Assembly: GCF_000308635.1 (NCBI RefSeq)
Contig: NZ_BAGD01000081.1
Location: 1-64,000, forward strand
Length of the DNA: 64,000 bases
Direction: 5' to 3'
Source: Nocardia otitidiscaviarum NBRC 14405
Lineage (GTDB): Bacteria > Actinomycetota > Actinomycetes > Mycobacteriales > Mycobacteriaceae
Below the pieces are notes generated by a model that saw only the letters and a list, made by a program, of their open reading frames with translations, was not told the origin of the DNA and did not search any database. Every line of letters begins with the position of its first letter. Position 1 is the stretch's first letter. The position numbers and the translations under genes are program-made. This document shows, one piece after another, positions 41,860 through 51,036 of this stretch.

Positions 41860-42869
41860 GTGCCCGCTCCCGTGTCGTCTTCCTGTTCCCCGGCCAGGGC
41901 GCACAGCATCCGCGCATGGCCGCCGATCTCTACGGCGTCGACGAGGCGTTCACGGGCACCATGGACGCGGCATTCTCGGTTCTCGACGACCCCGCCCTGC
42001 GAAAAATCTGGCTGCGCCCCGATCCCGGACCGCTGTTCCACGACATCACCCGTGCGCAGCCTTTGCTGCTGGCGGTGAACTGCGCGCTCGCCAGCACCGT
42101 CATGGCCGCGGGCATCCACCCGGACGCTGTGCTGGGGCACAGTGTCGGTGAGATCGCCGCCGCCGTCGTCGCCGACGTCCTCGACTTCACCGACGCCCTC
42201 GCACTGTTGGCCGATTTCGTGCGGCATTATCGCCATGCTCCCGCGGGCGGCATGCTCGCCGTGGCCGCCGATCCGGAATCGGTGCGGGAGCGGCTCACCG
42301 GGCTGCCCGACGTGGTGATCGGGGCGGTCAACGGCCCCCGGCAGGTACTGGTGTGCGGTGGCAACGACGGACTGCAAGCCGCCCGGCAACGACTGCGTGC
42401 GGATGGCATCACCTGCGCGGATGTCCATGCGCTGCAACCGTTCCACAGCCCGCTCATGAATACCGTGGCACCGGATGCCACGTTGGGTGCGGCCCGTGGA
42501 CGGCTGTCCGCCGGCCTGCGCGCCCCGCGCCAGCCCATGTACTCAGGATACCTCGGCGGCCTCTTGGACCCGGCCCACGCCACCGACCCCGAATTCTGGC
42601 TGACCCAGCCGGCCCGGCCGGTGCTGTTCGGACCGGCGCTGCGCGCTGTCCTCGCCGACGGGCCGTGCACCTTCGTCGAAACCGGTCCCGGCCAATCCCT
42701 GTCCGCACTGGCCCGACGCACCGCTCCGGTCGCCGCCGGGGACAGCCGCTGTATCGCGCTGCTGCCGCCACGGCGACTACCGCCCGGTGCCGACCGCAGC
42801 GCGCTGGCCGCCGCGCTCGACCGGCTCGGCGCCCCGATCACGACCGCCGCCTCCGGCCGGAAGGAATGA
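41856..42869 (+). CDS. encL: Acyltransferase of the type II PKS (EncL-like)
   Basis: 337 residues of the malonyltransferase fold. FLFPGQGAQHPRMA opening, nucleophile Ser96 in GHSVGEIAAAVV, and the second catalytic region LQPFHSPLM, where type I ATs have HAFH or YASH. In enterocin biosynthesis the acyltransferase takes part in priming with benzoate (established for EncL as far as I recall); most type II clusters lack their own AT and borrow the fatty-acid MAT. Its presence therefore fits an unusual starter. Coupled to the ACP gene by ATGA. Confidence 0.88.
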   Translation: MSARSRVVFLFPGQGAQHPRMAADLYGVDEAFTGTMDAAFSVLDDPALRKIWLRPDPGPLFHDITRAQPLLLAVNCALASTVMAAGIHPDAVLGHSVGEIAAAVVADVLDFTDALALLADFVRHYRHAPAGGMLAVAADPESVRERLTGLPDVVIGAVNGPRQVLVCGGNDGLQAARQRLRADGITCADVHALQPFHSPLMNTVAPDATLGAARGRLSAGLRAPRQPMYSGYLGGLLDPAHATDPEFWLTQPARPVLFGPALRAVLADGPCTFVETGPGQSLSALARRTAPVAAGDSRCIALLPPRRLPPGADRSALAAALDRLGAPITTAASGRKE

Positions 42870-42872
42870 CCG

Positions 42873-44276
42873 ATGCCCCCCACAGCCGACCTGAACACCC
42901 TCGCGGACCGCCTGACCGGGCCGGTCGTCCGGCCGGGCGATCCCGGCTACGACCGCGCGCGGCGCGTCTGGAACGGCATGATCGACCGCCATCCGCTGGC
43001 CATCGTCAAGGCCGCCTCCGTCGCCGACGTGCGGGCCGCGGTGATCTGGGCGCGCGCCGCCGCGATCCCGGTCGCGGTGCGTTGCGGCGGCCACTCCATG
43101 GCCGGTCACTCCACCTGCGACGATGGCCTCGTCATCGATTTGCGTGCGCTGTCCGCGGTATCCGTCGACCCGGAGGCCATGGTGGCCCACGCGCAGGGCG
43201 GGTGCCTGCTCGGCGCCTACGACACCGCGACCCAGGCGTACATGCTCGCCACCCCGGCGGGCGTGGTCTCCCACACCGGTCTGGGCGGTCTGGTCCTCGG
43301 CGGCGGATTCGGCTGGCTGAGCCGCAAATACGGGCTGTCGATCGACAACCTGAGGTCGGCGCAGGTCGTGCTGGCCACCGGCGAACAGGTCACCGCGAGC
43401 GCGACCGAACACCCGGACCTGTTCTGGGGGCTGCGTGGCGGCGGCGGCAACTTCGGCATCGTCACCGAATTCGAGTTCGCGCTGCACCGGGTGGGACCGA
43501 TCCGATTCTTCTGCGGCTACTTCACCCTCGACGACGCCCGCCACGTCCTGACCACCTGGCGCGACCGGATGCCCACGGCGCCCGAGGAACTCACCTGGGT
43601 GTTCTATCTGCGACTCGCGCCGCCGCTGCCGGAGATCCCGAAGCGGCTGTGGGGCACGCCGGTGTTGTGCTCGATGGCCTGCTGGGTCGGCAACCCGGTC
43701 GACGGCGAGGCCGCCATCGACGAGATCATCGCGCTGGCGCCCTGCCACGGCGTCACCAAGGCGACCCTCCCCTATCGCGGCGTCCAAGCCTACGCCTTTC
43801 CAGGAGCCGTTGTCCCCGAACGTATCTGCACCAAGAGCGGATACGCGGCCGCGTTGCCCGACGCGTTGATCGAGCAGGTGCTGCAGCACGGCAGCCGGAT
43901 CACCTCGCCGTTCTCACAACTGGAGTTGCTGTACCTCGGCGGCGCCGTGGCACGCGTGCCCGCCGACGCCACCGCCTATCACAACCGCGACCTGCCGTAC
44001 GTGCTCAGTTTCGCCGCGGCCTGGAACGATCCCGCGCAGGACACGGCCAATGTCGCCTGGGCGCGCGACGGGTACGCCGCCGTCGCGGGATTCCTGTCCG
44101 GCGGCTACGTCAACTTCATGAATCCCGAGGAGGACGACCGCACCGCGGACTCCTACGGACAGGCCAAGTACCGTCGTCTCCGAGAGATCAAGGCCACCTA
44201 CGATCCCGACAATTTCTTCCGGCTCAACCCGAACATCCTGCCCGCCACCCCGACCGGCGCGGTGGCGCCGCGATGA
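42873..44276 (+). CDS. encM: EncM-type FAD-dependent oxidase (Favorskii-type rearrangement enzyme)
   Basis: 467 residues, berberine-bridge/VAO fold. RCGGHSMAGHS with His74 is the covalent FAD attachment. The second attachment Cys of bicovalent members is absent (TPAGVVSHTGLGG). GGCLLGAYDTATQA, LGGGFGWLSRKYGLS and the C-terminal LSGGYVNFMNP match Streptomyces EncM closely as remembered. EncM uses a flavin-N5-oxide to oxidise the ACP-bound octaketide, driving a Favorskii-like rearrangement and aldol/pyrone closures. This is the gene that most specifically marks the cluster as enterocin-type. AAGGAATG ribosome site; coupled to the P450 downstream. Confidence 0.9.
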   Translation: MPPTADLNTLADRLTGPVVRPGDPGYDRARRVWNGMIDRHPLAIVKAASVADVRAAVIWARAAAIPVAVRCGGHSMAGHSTCDDGLVIDLRALSAVSVDPEAMVAHAQGGCLLGAYDTATQAYMLATPAGVVSHTGLGGLVLGGGFGWLSRKYGLSIDNLRSAQVVLATGEQVTASATEHPDLFWGLRGGGGNFGIVTEFEFALHRVGPIRFFCGYFTLDDARHVLTTWRDRMPTAPEELTWVFYLRLAPPLPEIPKRLWGTPVLCSMACWVGNPVDGEAAIDEIIALAPCHGVTKATLPYRGVQAYAFPGAVVPERICTKSGYAAALPDALIEQVLQHGSRITSPFSQLELLYLGGAVARVPADATAYHNRDLPYVLSFAAAWNDPAQDTANVAWARDGYAAVAGFLSGGYVNFMNPEEDDRTADSYGQAKYRRLREIKATYDPDNFFRLNPNILPATPTGAVAPR

Positions 44277-45493
44277 CGGCCGCCCCCGAACGGCCCACGC
44301 CGGTATGCGACTTCCCCGTCGCTCAACCGGAGGCGCTGCAGGTCGAAACGGTCTTCGCCGCGCTGCGGTCCCGCTCGCCGATCGTCCGCGTACGGCTGCC
44401 GTTCGAGGGTTGTGCCTGGTTGCTCACCCGCTACCGCGACATCCGCGCCGTCTTCGCCTCGCCGGACTGCCGCCGCGAGGCCAGCACCGATCCCGCGACA
44501 CCGCGCATCCTGCCCCGCGCCGGAGCCGAGGGGCTGCTGATGTCTCTGGACGCACCCGAGCACGCCCGGTTGCGCGGGGTGGTGGCGTCCTGGTTCACCG
44601 CCCGCCGGGTCGAAGCGCTGCGTCCGGCCACCCATCGGGCCGCGCGCGCGCTGATCGCCGAGATGCGGACGGCCGGGCGCGCCGAACTCGTCGGACAGTT
44701 CGCCCAGCCGCTCTCGGCGATCGTGATCGGCGACCTGCTCGGCGTGCCCCGCGCGGACCGGAGCCGATTCCGGGGATGGAGCGAGACGATGCTCTCGGCC
44801 ACCGCGGCCACCCCCGAGCAGGTCGAGTCCGCGGCCCGCGAACTCGGCGACTACTTCGACCACCTCGTCGACGAGCGTGTCGAACGACCGCGCGACGACC
44901 TGATCGGAGCGATGGTCGCCGGTGCACAGGCCGGTCGCCTCACCCGCGGTGAGGTGGTGGCGCTGGCCACCGACCTGCTCGTCGCCGGATTCGAGACGAC
45001 CTCGGCACAGCTCACCAACTCGGTCTACACCGTGGCGACGCGACCCGATTCCTGGCGGTGGCTCGCCGACGATCCGAACCGTATCGCCCCGGCGGTCGAG
45101 GAGTTGTTGCGCGTGCTCCCACTCGGCGCGGGCGGCTTCCGCGCCCGCGTCACCGCCGCACCGATCACCCTGGGATCCGACACCGCGGCCCCGGTCACCA
45201 TCGCGACCGGTGAGGTCGTCATCGCGCCCACCATCGCCGCCAACACCGATCCGACCGTCTTCGCAGACCCGCTGGCCGTCCGACTGGACCGAGAACGCAA
45301 CCGCCACCTCACCTTTGGACACGGCGCACACCATTGCCTGGGCGCGCAACTGGCTCGGATGGAGCTCACCGTCGCGCTCACCGAACTGGTGTCGGCCTTC
45401 CCCGACCTGAGGCTGGCGATACCCGAGCGCGACCTGCGGTGGCGATCGGGCATGCAGGTGCGCGGTCCACACGCCCTCCCCCTGACCTGGTGA
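44273..45493 (+). CDS. encR: Cytochrome P450 of the polyketide cluster (EncR-like)
   Basis: 406 residues, complete bacterial P450. I-helix LLVAGFETTSAQL (acid-alcohol pair), ExxR as EELLR, and the haem-binding loop FGHGAHHCLGAQLAR with the Cys ligand. In the enterocin pathway EncR adds the final C5 hydroxyl after methylation; this P450 sits directly after the EncM-like gene (ATGA overlap) and is the natural candidate. No ferredoxin gene is seen nearby. Confidence 0.9.
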   Translation: MTAAPERPTPVCDFPVAQPEALQVETVFAALRSRSPIVRVRLPFEGCAWLLTRYRDIRAVFASPDCRREASTDPATPRILPRAGAEGLLMSLDAPEHARLRGVVASWFTARRVEALRPATHRAARALIAEMRTAGRAELVGQFAQPLSAIVIGDLLGVPRADRSRFRGWSETMLSATAATPEQVESAARELGDYFDHLVDERVERPRDDLIGAMVAGAQAGRLTRGEVVALATDLLVAGFETTSAQLTNSVYTVATRPDSWRWLADDPNRIAPAVEELLRVLPLGAGGFRARVTAAPITLGSDTAAPVTIATGEVVIAPTIAANTDPTVFADPLAVRLDRERNRHLTFGHGAHHCLGAQLARMELTVALTELVSAFPDLRLAIPERDLRWRSGMQVRGPHALPLTW

Positions 45494-45532
45494 CCTCCGA
45501 CAGGCGTATCCGTTCGAGAAAGGCTCGTAGCC

Positions 45533-47158
45533 ATGGGATTGACCATTCGACTCGATAACCGCGTCAGCCTCGATCAGGTGGCCCGCGCCGCGCTCGACCG
45601 GCGGCCCGTGGACCTCGACGACCGCTCCTGGCATCGCGTCGCCGAATCCCGGTCACTGCTGGACGAATTCGTCGCCGACGGCCGGATCATCTACGGGGTG
45701 ACCACCGGAGTCGGCGGATTCGCCGACCGCTTCGTCCCCGCCGCCGACGCACAGCGGTTGCAGGAGAACCTGATCCGGGCCGTCGCCACCAATGTCGGGG
45801 CCTATCTCGACGAGGACACCACCCGCGCCATCATGATCACCCGCATCGTCTCGCTGTCGCTGGGCAACTCGGCCATCCGGCCGGAGAACCTCCGTATCTA
45901 CATCGCCATGCTGAATGCCGATGTGGTCCCCTGCATTCCGGAGAAGGGTTCGCTGGGCACCAGCGGCGACCTCGGTCCGCTCGCCTATATCGCGATGGTC
46001 AGCATCGGGCAGTGGAAAGCCCGCTACCGGGGTGAGATCCTCGACGGCGGCGAGGCCCTGCGCCGGGCCGGGATCACCCCGGCCCGGCTGGGCTACAAGG
46101 AGGGCCTGGCCATGATCAACGGCACCGCCGGGATGGTGGGCATCGCCCTGCTCACCTACCGGTCCGCGCGGCGGCTGGTCGAGCTGTACCACGTGATCTC
46201 CGCGCTCGCCATCGAGGGCCTCGCGGGCATCGTGGACCCGTTCGACCCGCGGGTACACGCCGTCAAGCCGCATCGCGGCCAGGCGCGGGCCGCCGCCCGC
46301 ATCCATCGCGGACTGCGCGACTCCGGATTGGCGCGCTCCGAACGCGATATCGAGGCGATCCTCGCCGCCCGGCGGGACGGCGCGGCGGGGAACACGGCCA
46401 CCGGCGCGCGGATGGCGATCGAGGACGCCTACTCCATTCGCTGCACGCCGCAGATCCTGGGCCCCGTACTCGACAGCCTGGACTGGATCGAAACAACGGT
46501 CGAGAACGAACTCAACTCCACCAGCGACAATCCCATCGTGCTGCCCGATGTCGGGGAAGCCTTCCACAACGGGCACTTCCACGGCCAGTACATCGCCATG
46601 GCCATGGATCACCTGGGCATCGCCCTCACCACCGTGACCAACCTCGCCAACCGGCGCGTCGATCGGTTCCTCGACCAGTCCAACAGCAATGGCCTGCCGC
46701 CGTTCCTGTGCCGGGAGGATCCCGGACTCCGGCTGGGTCTCATGGGCGGGCAGTTCATGACCGCGTCCGTGACGGCCGAGACCCGTACCCTCACCGTGCC
46801 CGTCTCCATCCAGTCGCTGACCAGCACCGCCGACTTCCAGGACATCGTGTCCTTCGGATTCGTCGCGGCCCGGCGGGCGAAGGAGATTCTGCGCAACGCG
46901 GCCTATGTGATCGCGTTCGAATTGCTGTGTGCCTGTCAGGCCGTGGACATCCGGGGCGCGGACGGTCTCAGCTCGTGGACGCGCCCACTGTACGAACGGG
47001 TTCGCGCCATCGTGCCGTATCTGGACAGGGACATCACCATCACCGACCACCTGGAGGCCCTCGCGGAGTTCTTGCTCAGCGAGGAGGCGGGCGACTTCGC
47101 CGGACTGCCCAGCGACGACGAGGAGTACCGCGATGACCGCATCGCCGAACATGTCTGA
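45533..47158 (+). CDS. encP: Phenylalanine ammonia-lyase of the EncP/aminomutase group
   Basis: 541 residues, histidine/phenylalanine ammonia-lyase fold. The MIO cofactor triad is Thr143-Ser144-Gly145 (GTSGDLGPL) instead of the usual Ala-Ser-Gly. The lid Tyr54 is in YGVTTGVGGF. The aryl-selectivity segment is NLIRAVATNVG, not the Ser-His seen in histidine and tyrosine lyases, which favours Phe. EncP deaminates L-Phe to cinnamate for the benzoyl starter. The AVATNVG segment also occurs in Phe aminomutases, so some beta-Phe formation is possible. Downstream SnoaL-like gene overlaps it by 26 bases. Confidence 0.9.
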   Translation: MGLTIRLDNRVSLDQVARAALDRRPVDLDDRSWHRVAESRSLLDEFVADGRIIYGVTTGVGGFADRFVPAADAQRLQENLIRAVATNVGAYLDEDTTRAIMITRIVSLSLGNSAIRPENLRIYIAMLNADVVPCIPEKGSLGTSGDLGPLAYIAMVSIGQWKARYRGEILDGGEALRRAGITPARLGYKEGLAMINGTAGMVGIALLTYRSARRLVELYHVISALAIEGLAGIVDPFDPRVHAVKPHRGQARAAARIHRGLRDSGLARSERDIEAILAARRDGAAGNTATGARMAIEDAYSIRCTPQILGPVLDSLDWIETTVENELNSTSDNPIVLPDVGEAFHNGHFHGQYIAMAMDHLGIALTTVTNLANRRVDRFLDQSNSNGLPPFLCREDPGLRLGLMGGQFMTASVTAETRTLTVPVSIQSLTSTADFQDIVSFGFVAARRAKEILRNAAYVIAFELLCACQAVDIRGADGLSSWTRPLYERVRAIVPYLDRDITITDHLEALAEFLLSEEAGDFAGLPSDDEEYRDDRIAEHV

Positions 47159-47516
47159 GCCGCAGCGGATCACCGATATAGTCGAACGGTGGCGCAGGGC
47201 CGAGGCGACCGGCGACTCGGAATCGCTCGACGCGCTGCTGGCCGACGACTTCCTCGGCATCGGCCCCATGGGGTGGATGCGGACGAAGGCGCAATGGCTG
47301 GACAAGTACCGCACGGGCGCGGTGCGCAACGACGCCTTCGAACTGTCCGACCTCCACTGCAGACCGCTGGGGAGCGCGACACTGGTGGTGGCGCATCAGT
47401 CGCAGCGTGGCGTGAACGGCTCGGCCGACACCAGCGGTGAGTTCCGGTTCTCGCTGACCGTGGCCGGGGAGCGGATCCGCTCGATCCACGTCACCCGGAT
47501 CATCCCACCGCGCTAG
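47133..47516 (+). CDS. SnoaL/DUF4440-like small protein
   Basis: 127 residues from ATG 47133 (GAGGAG upstream). NTF2-like fold: IVERWRRAEATGDSESLDALLADDFLGIGPMGW, then strands with TLVVAHQSQRG and EFRFSLTVAGERIRSIHVTRI. Function within the cluster unknown; could be a cyclase- or isomerase-like helper. Overlaps the ammonia-lyase end by 26 bases and the converging CoA-ligase end by 17. Confidence 0.78.
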   Translation: MTASPNMSEPQRITDIVERWRRAEATGDSESLDALLADDFLGIGPMGWMRTKAQWLDKYRTGAVRNDAFELSDLHCRPLGSATLVVAHQSQRGVNGSADTSGEFRFSLTVAGERIRSIHVTRIIPPR

Positions 47517-49017
47517 GCTCTTCCCGCTCGCGTAGCGCGAACCGGCGCACCTTGCCGCCCGGCGTTTTCGGCAGCGAATCCACCAGTTCGACATAGTGGG
47601 GCACCTGGTCGGCCCGCAATCGGTCGGCGCACCAGCGCCGCAGCTCGGCGATCAGCGCACTCGACTCGGTCTCGGGCACCGAGCGGGCCGGTACCACGAA
47701 GGCCTTGATCCGACTCATGGCCGCCGCGCGGACGGCCACCACGGCCACCTCGGCCACGAGCGGATGCGCCATGAGCGCGGATTCGATGACATGAGCCGAC
47801 ACCCACAGTCCGCCGATCTTCATGAGGTCGTCGAGCCGGCCCAGGTACCAGTAGCGGCCGTCCACCACCCGGAAACAGTCTCCGGTTCGGAACCAACTGC
47901 CCTGGAACGCTTCTCGGGTCGCGTCCTGATTCCGCCAGTAGCTGTCGAAGGTGCTCGGTCCCCGCACCCACAGCTCGCCCGCTCCGGGCTCCGGCGTACC
48001 CGGATGCGGACGCAGGTCGAGTTCGTAGCCGGGGACCGGCCGACCGGCCGAACCGGCGACCACGTCGCCCGGTCGATTGCTGCAATAGATGTGCAGCATC
48101 TCGGTCGAACCGATGCCGTCGAGGATCTCCAGCCCGAACGCGTCGCGCCAGCGTTCCCAGACCGGCGCCGTCAGCGGCTCGGCCGCCGACACGCACAGCC
48201 GCAGCGATTGGAAACGCTCTGCGCCGCTGCGGTGTCGGAGCATGGCGTGGTAGAGCGCGGGTACCGAGAACAAGACCGTCGGCCGGTGCCTAGCGATGGT
48301 CCGGGTGATCCCCTCGGGACCGGGCTTGCCCCGCAGGTACGCCACCGAGGCGCCGTGCCACAGCGGGAACAGCAGGCCACCGCCGAGTCCGTAGGCGTGG
48401 AACAGCTTGGCGGTGGAGAAGAACACGTCGCCGGATCGCACGCCGAGCACCCGACCGGCGTAACCGTCACAGCTTCCGGCGATATCGCGATGCAGGTGCA
48501 CCACCGCCTTCGGACGCCCCGTCGACCCGGAGCTGTAGAGCCAGAAGGCGGCGTCCTCGCCGTCGATGCGGATGGGCGGCAACCCGATGTCCAGATCGCC
48601 GGGTGGCGGCGCGATCAGCCCCTCGCCCGTGACGATCTGGCACGGACCGACGCCGTCGACCCGATCGGTCACGCGGACGCGGGCTCCGCTGTGCTCGACG
48701 GCATAATCGGCCAGATCCGCCCACGGGTTGACCGGCACCGGCACCGCGCCGATGCGCACGGCGCCCAGGAATGCCGCGACGAACTCGACGGAATCGTCGA
48801 GTTCCACCACGATCCGGTCCTCCTGTCGCAGGCCCAGCGTCCACAACCGCCACGCGGCGATCCGGATCAGGCGCAGTAGTCGCAGGTAGCTGACCTGCCC
48901 GTCATCGGTCCAGATGGCGGGACGCGCACCGTCCCCGCGGGCGACGACTCGATCGACGATGGTGACCAGGGGTGCCGCGTGGGCCACGTCGTCCGCGTTG
49001 TCCGGAATCGCATTCAC
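47500..49017 (-). CDS. encN: Benzoate-CoA ligase (EncN-like)
   Basis: 505 residues, AMP-forming acyl-CoA synthetase. Phosphate loop YSSGSTGRPKAVVHLH, then AKLFHAYGLGGGLLFPLWHG and VLFSVPALYHAML typical of benzoate-CoA ligases, IGSTEMLHIYCSN, the GDC...GRLDDLMKIGGLWVSA hinge and the catalytic Lys in KTPGGKVRRF. In enterocin biosynthesis EncN activates benzoate for priming. GTG 49017 has only a weak ribosome site; TCGAG repeats start 23 bases upstream, so a short-leader or leaderless transcript is likely. Confidence 0.88.
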   Translation of the reverse strand: MNAIPDNADDVAHAAPLVTIVDRVVARGDGARPAIWTDDGQVSYLRLLRLIRIAAWRLWTLGLRQEDRIVVELDDSVEFVAAFLGAVRIGAVPVPVNPWADLADYAVEHSGARVRVTDRVDGVGPCQIVTGEGLIAPPPGDLDIGLPPIRIDGEDAAFWLYSSGSTGRPKAVVHLHRDIAGSCDGYAGRVLGVRSGDVFFSTAKLFHAYGLGGGLLFPLWHGASVAYLRGKPGPEGITRTIARHRPTVLFSVPALYHAMLRHRSGAERFQSLRLCVSAAEPLTAPVWERWRDAFGLEILDGIGSTEMLHIYCSNRPGDVVAGSAGRPVPGYELDLRPHPGTPEPGAGELWVRGPSTFDSYWRNQDATREAFQGSWFRTGDCFRVVDGRYWYLGRLDDLMKIGGLWVSAHVIESALMAHPLVAEVAVVAVRAAAMSRIKAFVVPARSVPETESSALIAELRRWCADRLRADQVPHYVELVDSLPKTPGGKVRRFALREREEPSAVG

Positions 49018-49039
49018 CGCATCAGTACCCGATACCCGC

Positions 49040-49068
49040 TTCGAGACCCCTTCGAGGATCGATCGAGC
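49040..49068 (-). promoter_or_regulatory. SARP-type box before the benzoate-CoA ligase
   Basis: TTCGAGA (49040), TTCGAGG (49051) and ATCGAGC (49062), each separated by exactly four bases. This is the clearest DnrI/ActII-ORF4-like array in the window, in the 52-base spacer between the ligase start and the LuxR-type regulator stop. Confidence 0.75.
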
Positions 49069-49069
49069 T

Positions 49070-49972
49070 TCAGGCCAGGTGCAATACGCGAGCGGTCGCG
49101 ATGAGACTGGTCCGGCTCGACACGCCGAGCAGTTCCCGCACCCGCGTCACGTCGCGGCGAATCGTCTTGACACTCACGTTCAGCCGAACCGACAGCTCCT
49201 CATCTGTATTGCCGTCCACCACACCGCGCAGCACGCGCAACCGGCGGGATGCGGGCCGAGCACCCGTGGATTCCGGTGTGAGGCCGTCACATCGGGTGCG
49301 GACCACCACTCCCTCCAGGTCGTGGTGGAGCACGCCGAGACGTCCGTCGTCGATCACGACGCCGCGCACGTCGCTGGCGGAGTGCACGACCAACGCGATA
49401 TCGCGCTCCCGCAGCCATTGCTGCAGCTCGGCGTTCTCCGCCGCCGCGACGAACGCCCGGGACCAGACACTCGTCACCGGAAGCCCTTTCAGCCGTGCGT
49501 ATTCGACGATGCTCCGCACCGCCTGCGTCGAGCCCAGCAGTGGCCGGGCGTGGTACACTGTAAGATTTCGCTCGGCCATGGTGACCGCGGTTTCGGTCAA
49601 TGCCGTGAAACAGTCGACGCTGACCGCGATGTGCTGGGTGACCGACTGCAGCGCCGCACGCTGGAGTGCGTGCGCGACGGTTTCGGGCTCGACCAGTTCC
49701 GCCAAGTCGACCTCGGGAATCTCGTCCGCCATGGCCAGCAGCGCCAGCCGCCCCAGGGCCAGCAGCGGGCTGGTGGCCCGGACCGCGCCGGCCGTATCGC
49801 GGGAGTCGTCCACCAATCGGTGGAATCGTAGGTACTCCAGTGCCCTGTCGACATCACGCTCCGACCGCCCGATCGAGGGTGAGATCGCGGTAACCGGCAC
49901 GCGGCGCTCGTCACGGATGAACCGGTAGACGGGGCCGACGGCCGCCCCACCGTAGGGGATCGCGGGGGTCAT
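49070..49972 (-). CDS. LuxR-type (HTH) regulator with TrmB-like N-terminus
   Basis: 300 residues. C-terminal helix-turn-helix: LRVLRGVVDGNTDEELSVRLNVSVKTIRRDVTRVRELLGVSSRTSLI. The N-terminal part reads as a winged helix (ISPSIGRSERDVDRALEYLRFHRLV) followed by a domain with LTVYHARPLLGS...VRSIVEYARLKGLPV, like the phospholipase-D-like sensor of TrmB or IclR-like proteins. Such regulators occur in actinomycete metabolite clusters. Divergent from the SARP gene across a 239-base spacer with palindromes. Confidence 0.83.
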   Translation of the reverse strand: MTPAIPYGGAAVGPVYRFIRDERRVPVTAISPSIGRSERDVDRALEYLRFHRLVDDSRDTAGAVRATSPLLALGRLALLAMADEIPEVDLAELVEPETVAHALQRAALQSVTQHIAVSVDCFTALTETAVTMAERNLTVYHARPLLGSTQAVRSIVEYARLKGLPVTSVWSRAFVAAAENAELQQWLRERDIALVVHSASDVRGVVIDDGRLGVLHHDLEGVVVRTRCDGLTPESTGARPASRRLRVLRGVVDGNTDEELSVRLNVSVKTIRRDVTRVRELLGVSSRTSLIATARVLHLA

Positions 49973-49994
49973 ACCGCGGGAAGCCTACTGAACA

Positions 49995-50069
49995 TCACGG
50001 GCCGTGACCACTTCCGGACACTAAATAGCCTTCCGATTGCCATTCGCCTCCAATTATTTCCGAACGGAA
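49995..50069. promoter_or_regulatory. Palindromes in the LuxR/SARP divergent promoter
   Basis: TCACGG-G-CCGTGA (49995-50007) is perfect. TTCCG-AA-CGGAA (50058-50069) is perfect as well, and TTCCG also occurs at 50012 and 50031. The spacer is AT-rich between 50015 and 50065. These are plausible sites for the LuxR-type protein or SARP. Confidence 0.5.
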
Positions 50070-50211
50070 GTGAATCCATGTCTGCATGTGGCCGAAACAA
50101 CAGCGTCCGGTTGCGAGGCCACGCCCCATCCAGTCAATCTTGACCACATTCGAGGGGATTCCAGATCAGCGCCGATTCGGGGGATTCCAGATACTTACCT
50201 GGAGGTTTTGC

Positions 50212-51036
50212 GTGAAGCTGCTCGAGGGAGGACTAACCGCGGAGCCCACCGGCTTGGCGGTACGATTGCTGGGCCCGGTGCGACTCGGGGCCGGGCGAGC
50301 CGAGGCGACGCTCTCGCCCAAGGTTCGCCAAGTATTAGCCGTCCTGGCGCTGCGGCCCGGGACAGTGGTAACACACGACACGCTGATCGCCGAGCTCTGG
50401 GCCGAGGATCCGCCACGCAGCGCCACCACCACCATGCAGACCTACATCTACCAGCTGCGCCAGGCCATCGACGGCCTCGACGGGCGGGAGAGCGGCGGGC
50501 GGGTGCTCAGAACCGAATCGCCGGGATACTCGCTGTGTGAGGACATCGTCGCTATCGACCTCGCCCGCTTCCGCGCCCTGGCCGCCAAGGCCAGGGCGCA
50601 CCTGTATGACGATCCGGAGATCACCGTATCGCTGGTCCGCCGGGCACTCGGCCTCGTGCACGGCGACCCGATGATGGATGTCGCTCTCGGGCAGGTGCTC
50701 ACCGCGAGCGCGGTCCGGCTCGGCGAGGAGATCATGGCCGCACAGCAACTCGCCATCGAAGCCCAGATGCGGCTGGCCCGGTACAGCGAGGTCATCGTCG
50801 AACTGCACGAGCTGTGCGGGCGGTATCCGCTGCGGGAGTGGTTCCACTACCAACTGATGGACGCCCTGGCCCGGACCGGCCGACGGGTGGAGGCACTCGA
50901 GGTCTACGCGGAGTTGCAGCGACAGCTGCGCGGCGAACTCGGGATCGACCCGTCGCAGTCGTTCCAGCGCCTGCACATGCAGATCCTCAGCGGCGCGGAC
51001 GACGATCCCGGACTGCCGGGATCACGACCGGCGTGA
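50212..51036 (+). CDS. SARP-family pathway activator
   Basis: 274 residues from GTG 50212 (GGAGG 8 bases before). OmpR-like winged helix in the first 110 residues: VRLLGPVRLGAGRAEATLSPKVRQVLAVLAL, LIAELWAEDPPRSATTTMQTYIYQLRQAI. Then the BTAD helical repeat domain with LIDLARFRALAAKA-like start, LRLARYSEVIVELHELCGRYPLREWFHYQLMDALARTGRRVEALEVY. Such proteins bind TCGAG heptamer repeats and recruit RNA polymerase. Predicted targets in this window are the boxes at 39048, 49040 and 52817. Its end overlaps the converging ligase by 15 bases. Confidence 0.92.
   Translation: MKLLEGGLTAEPTGLAVRLLGPVRLGAGRAEATLSPKVRQVLAVLALRPGTVVTHDTLIAELWAEDPPRSATTTMQTYIYQLRQAIDGLDGRESGGRVLRTESPGYSLCEDIVAIDLARFRALAAKARAHLYDDPEITVSLVRRALGLVHGDPMMDVALGQVLTASAVRLGEEIMAAQQLAIEAQMRLARYSEVIVELHELCGRYPLREWFHYQLMDALARTGRRVEALEVYAELQRQLRGELGIDPSQSFQRLHMQILSGADDDPGLPGSRPA

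Noticed and set aside
45653..47329. Long minus-strand open frame opposite the ammonia-lyase
   Set aside because: Shadow of a high-GC gene: the plus-strand product has full family motifs and the antisense product has none.
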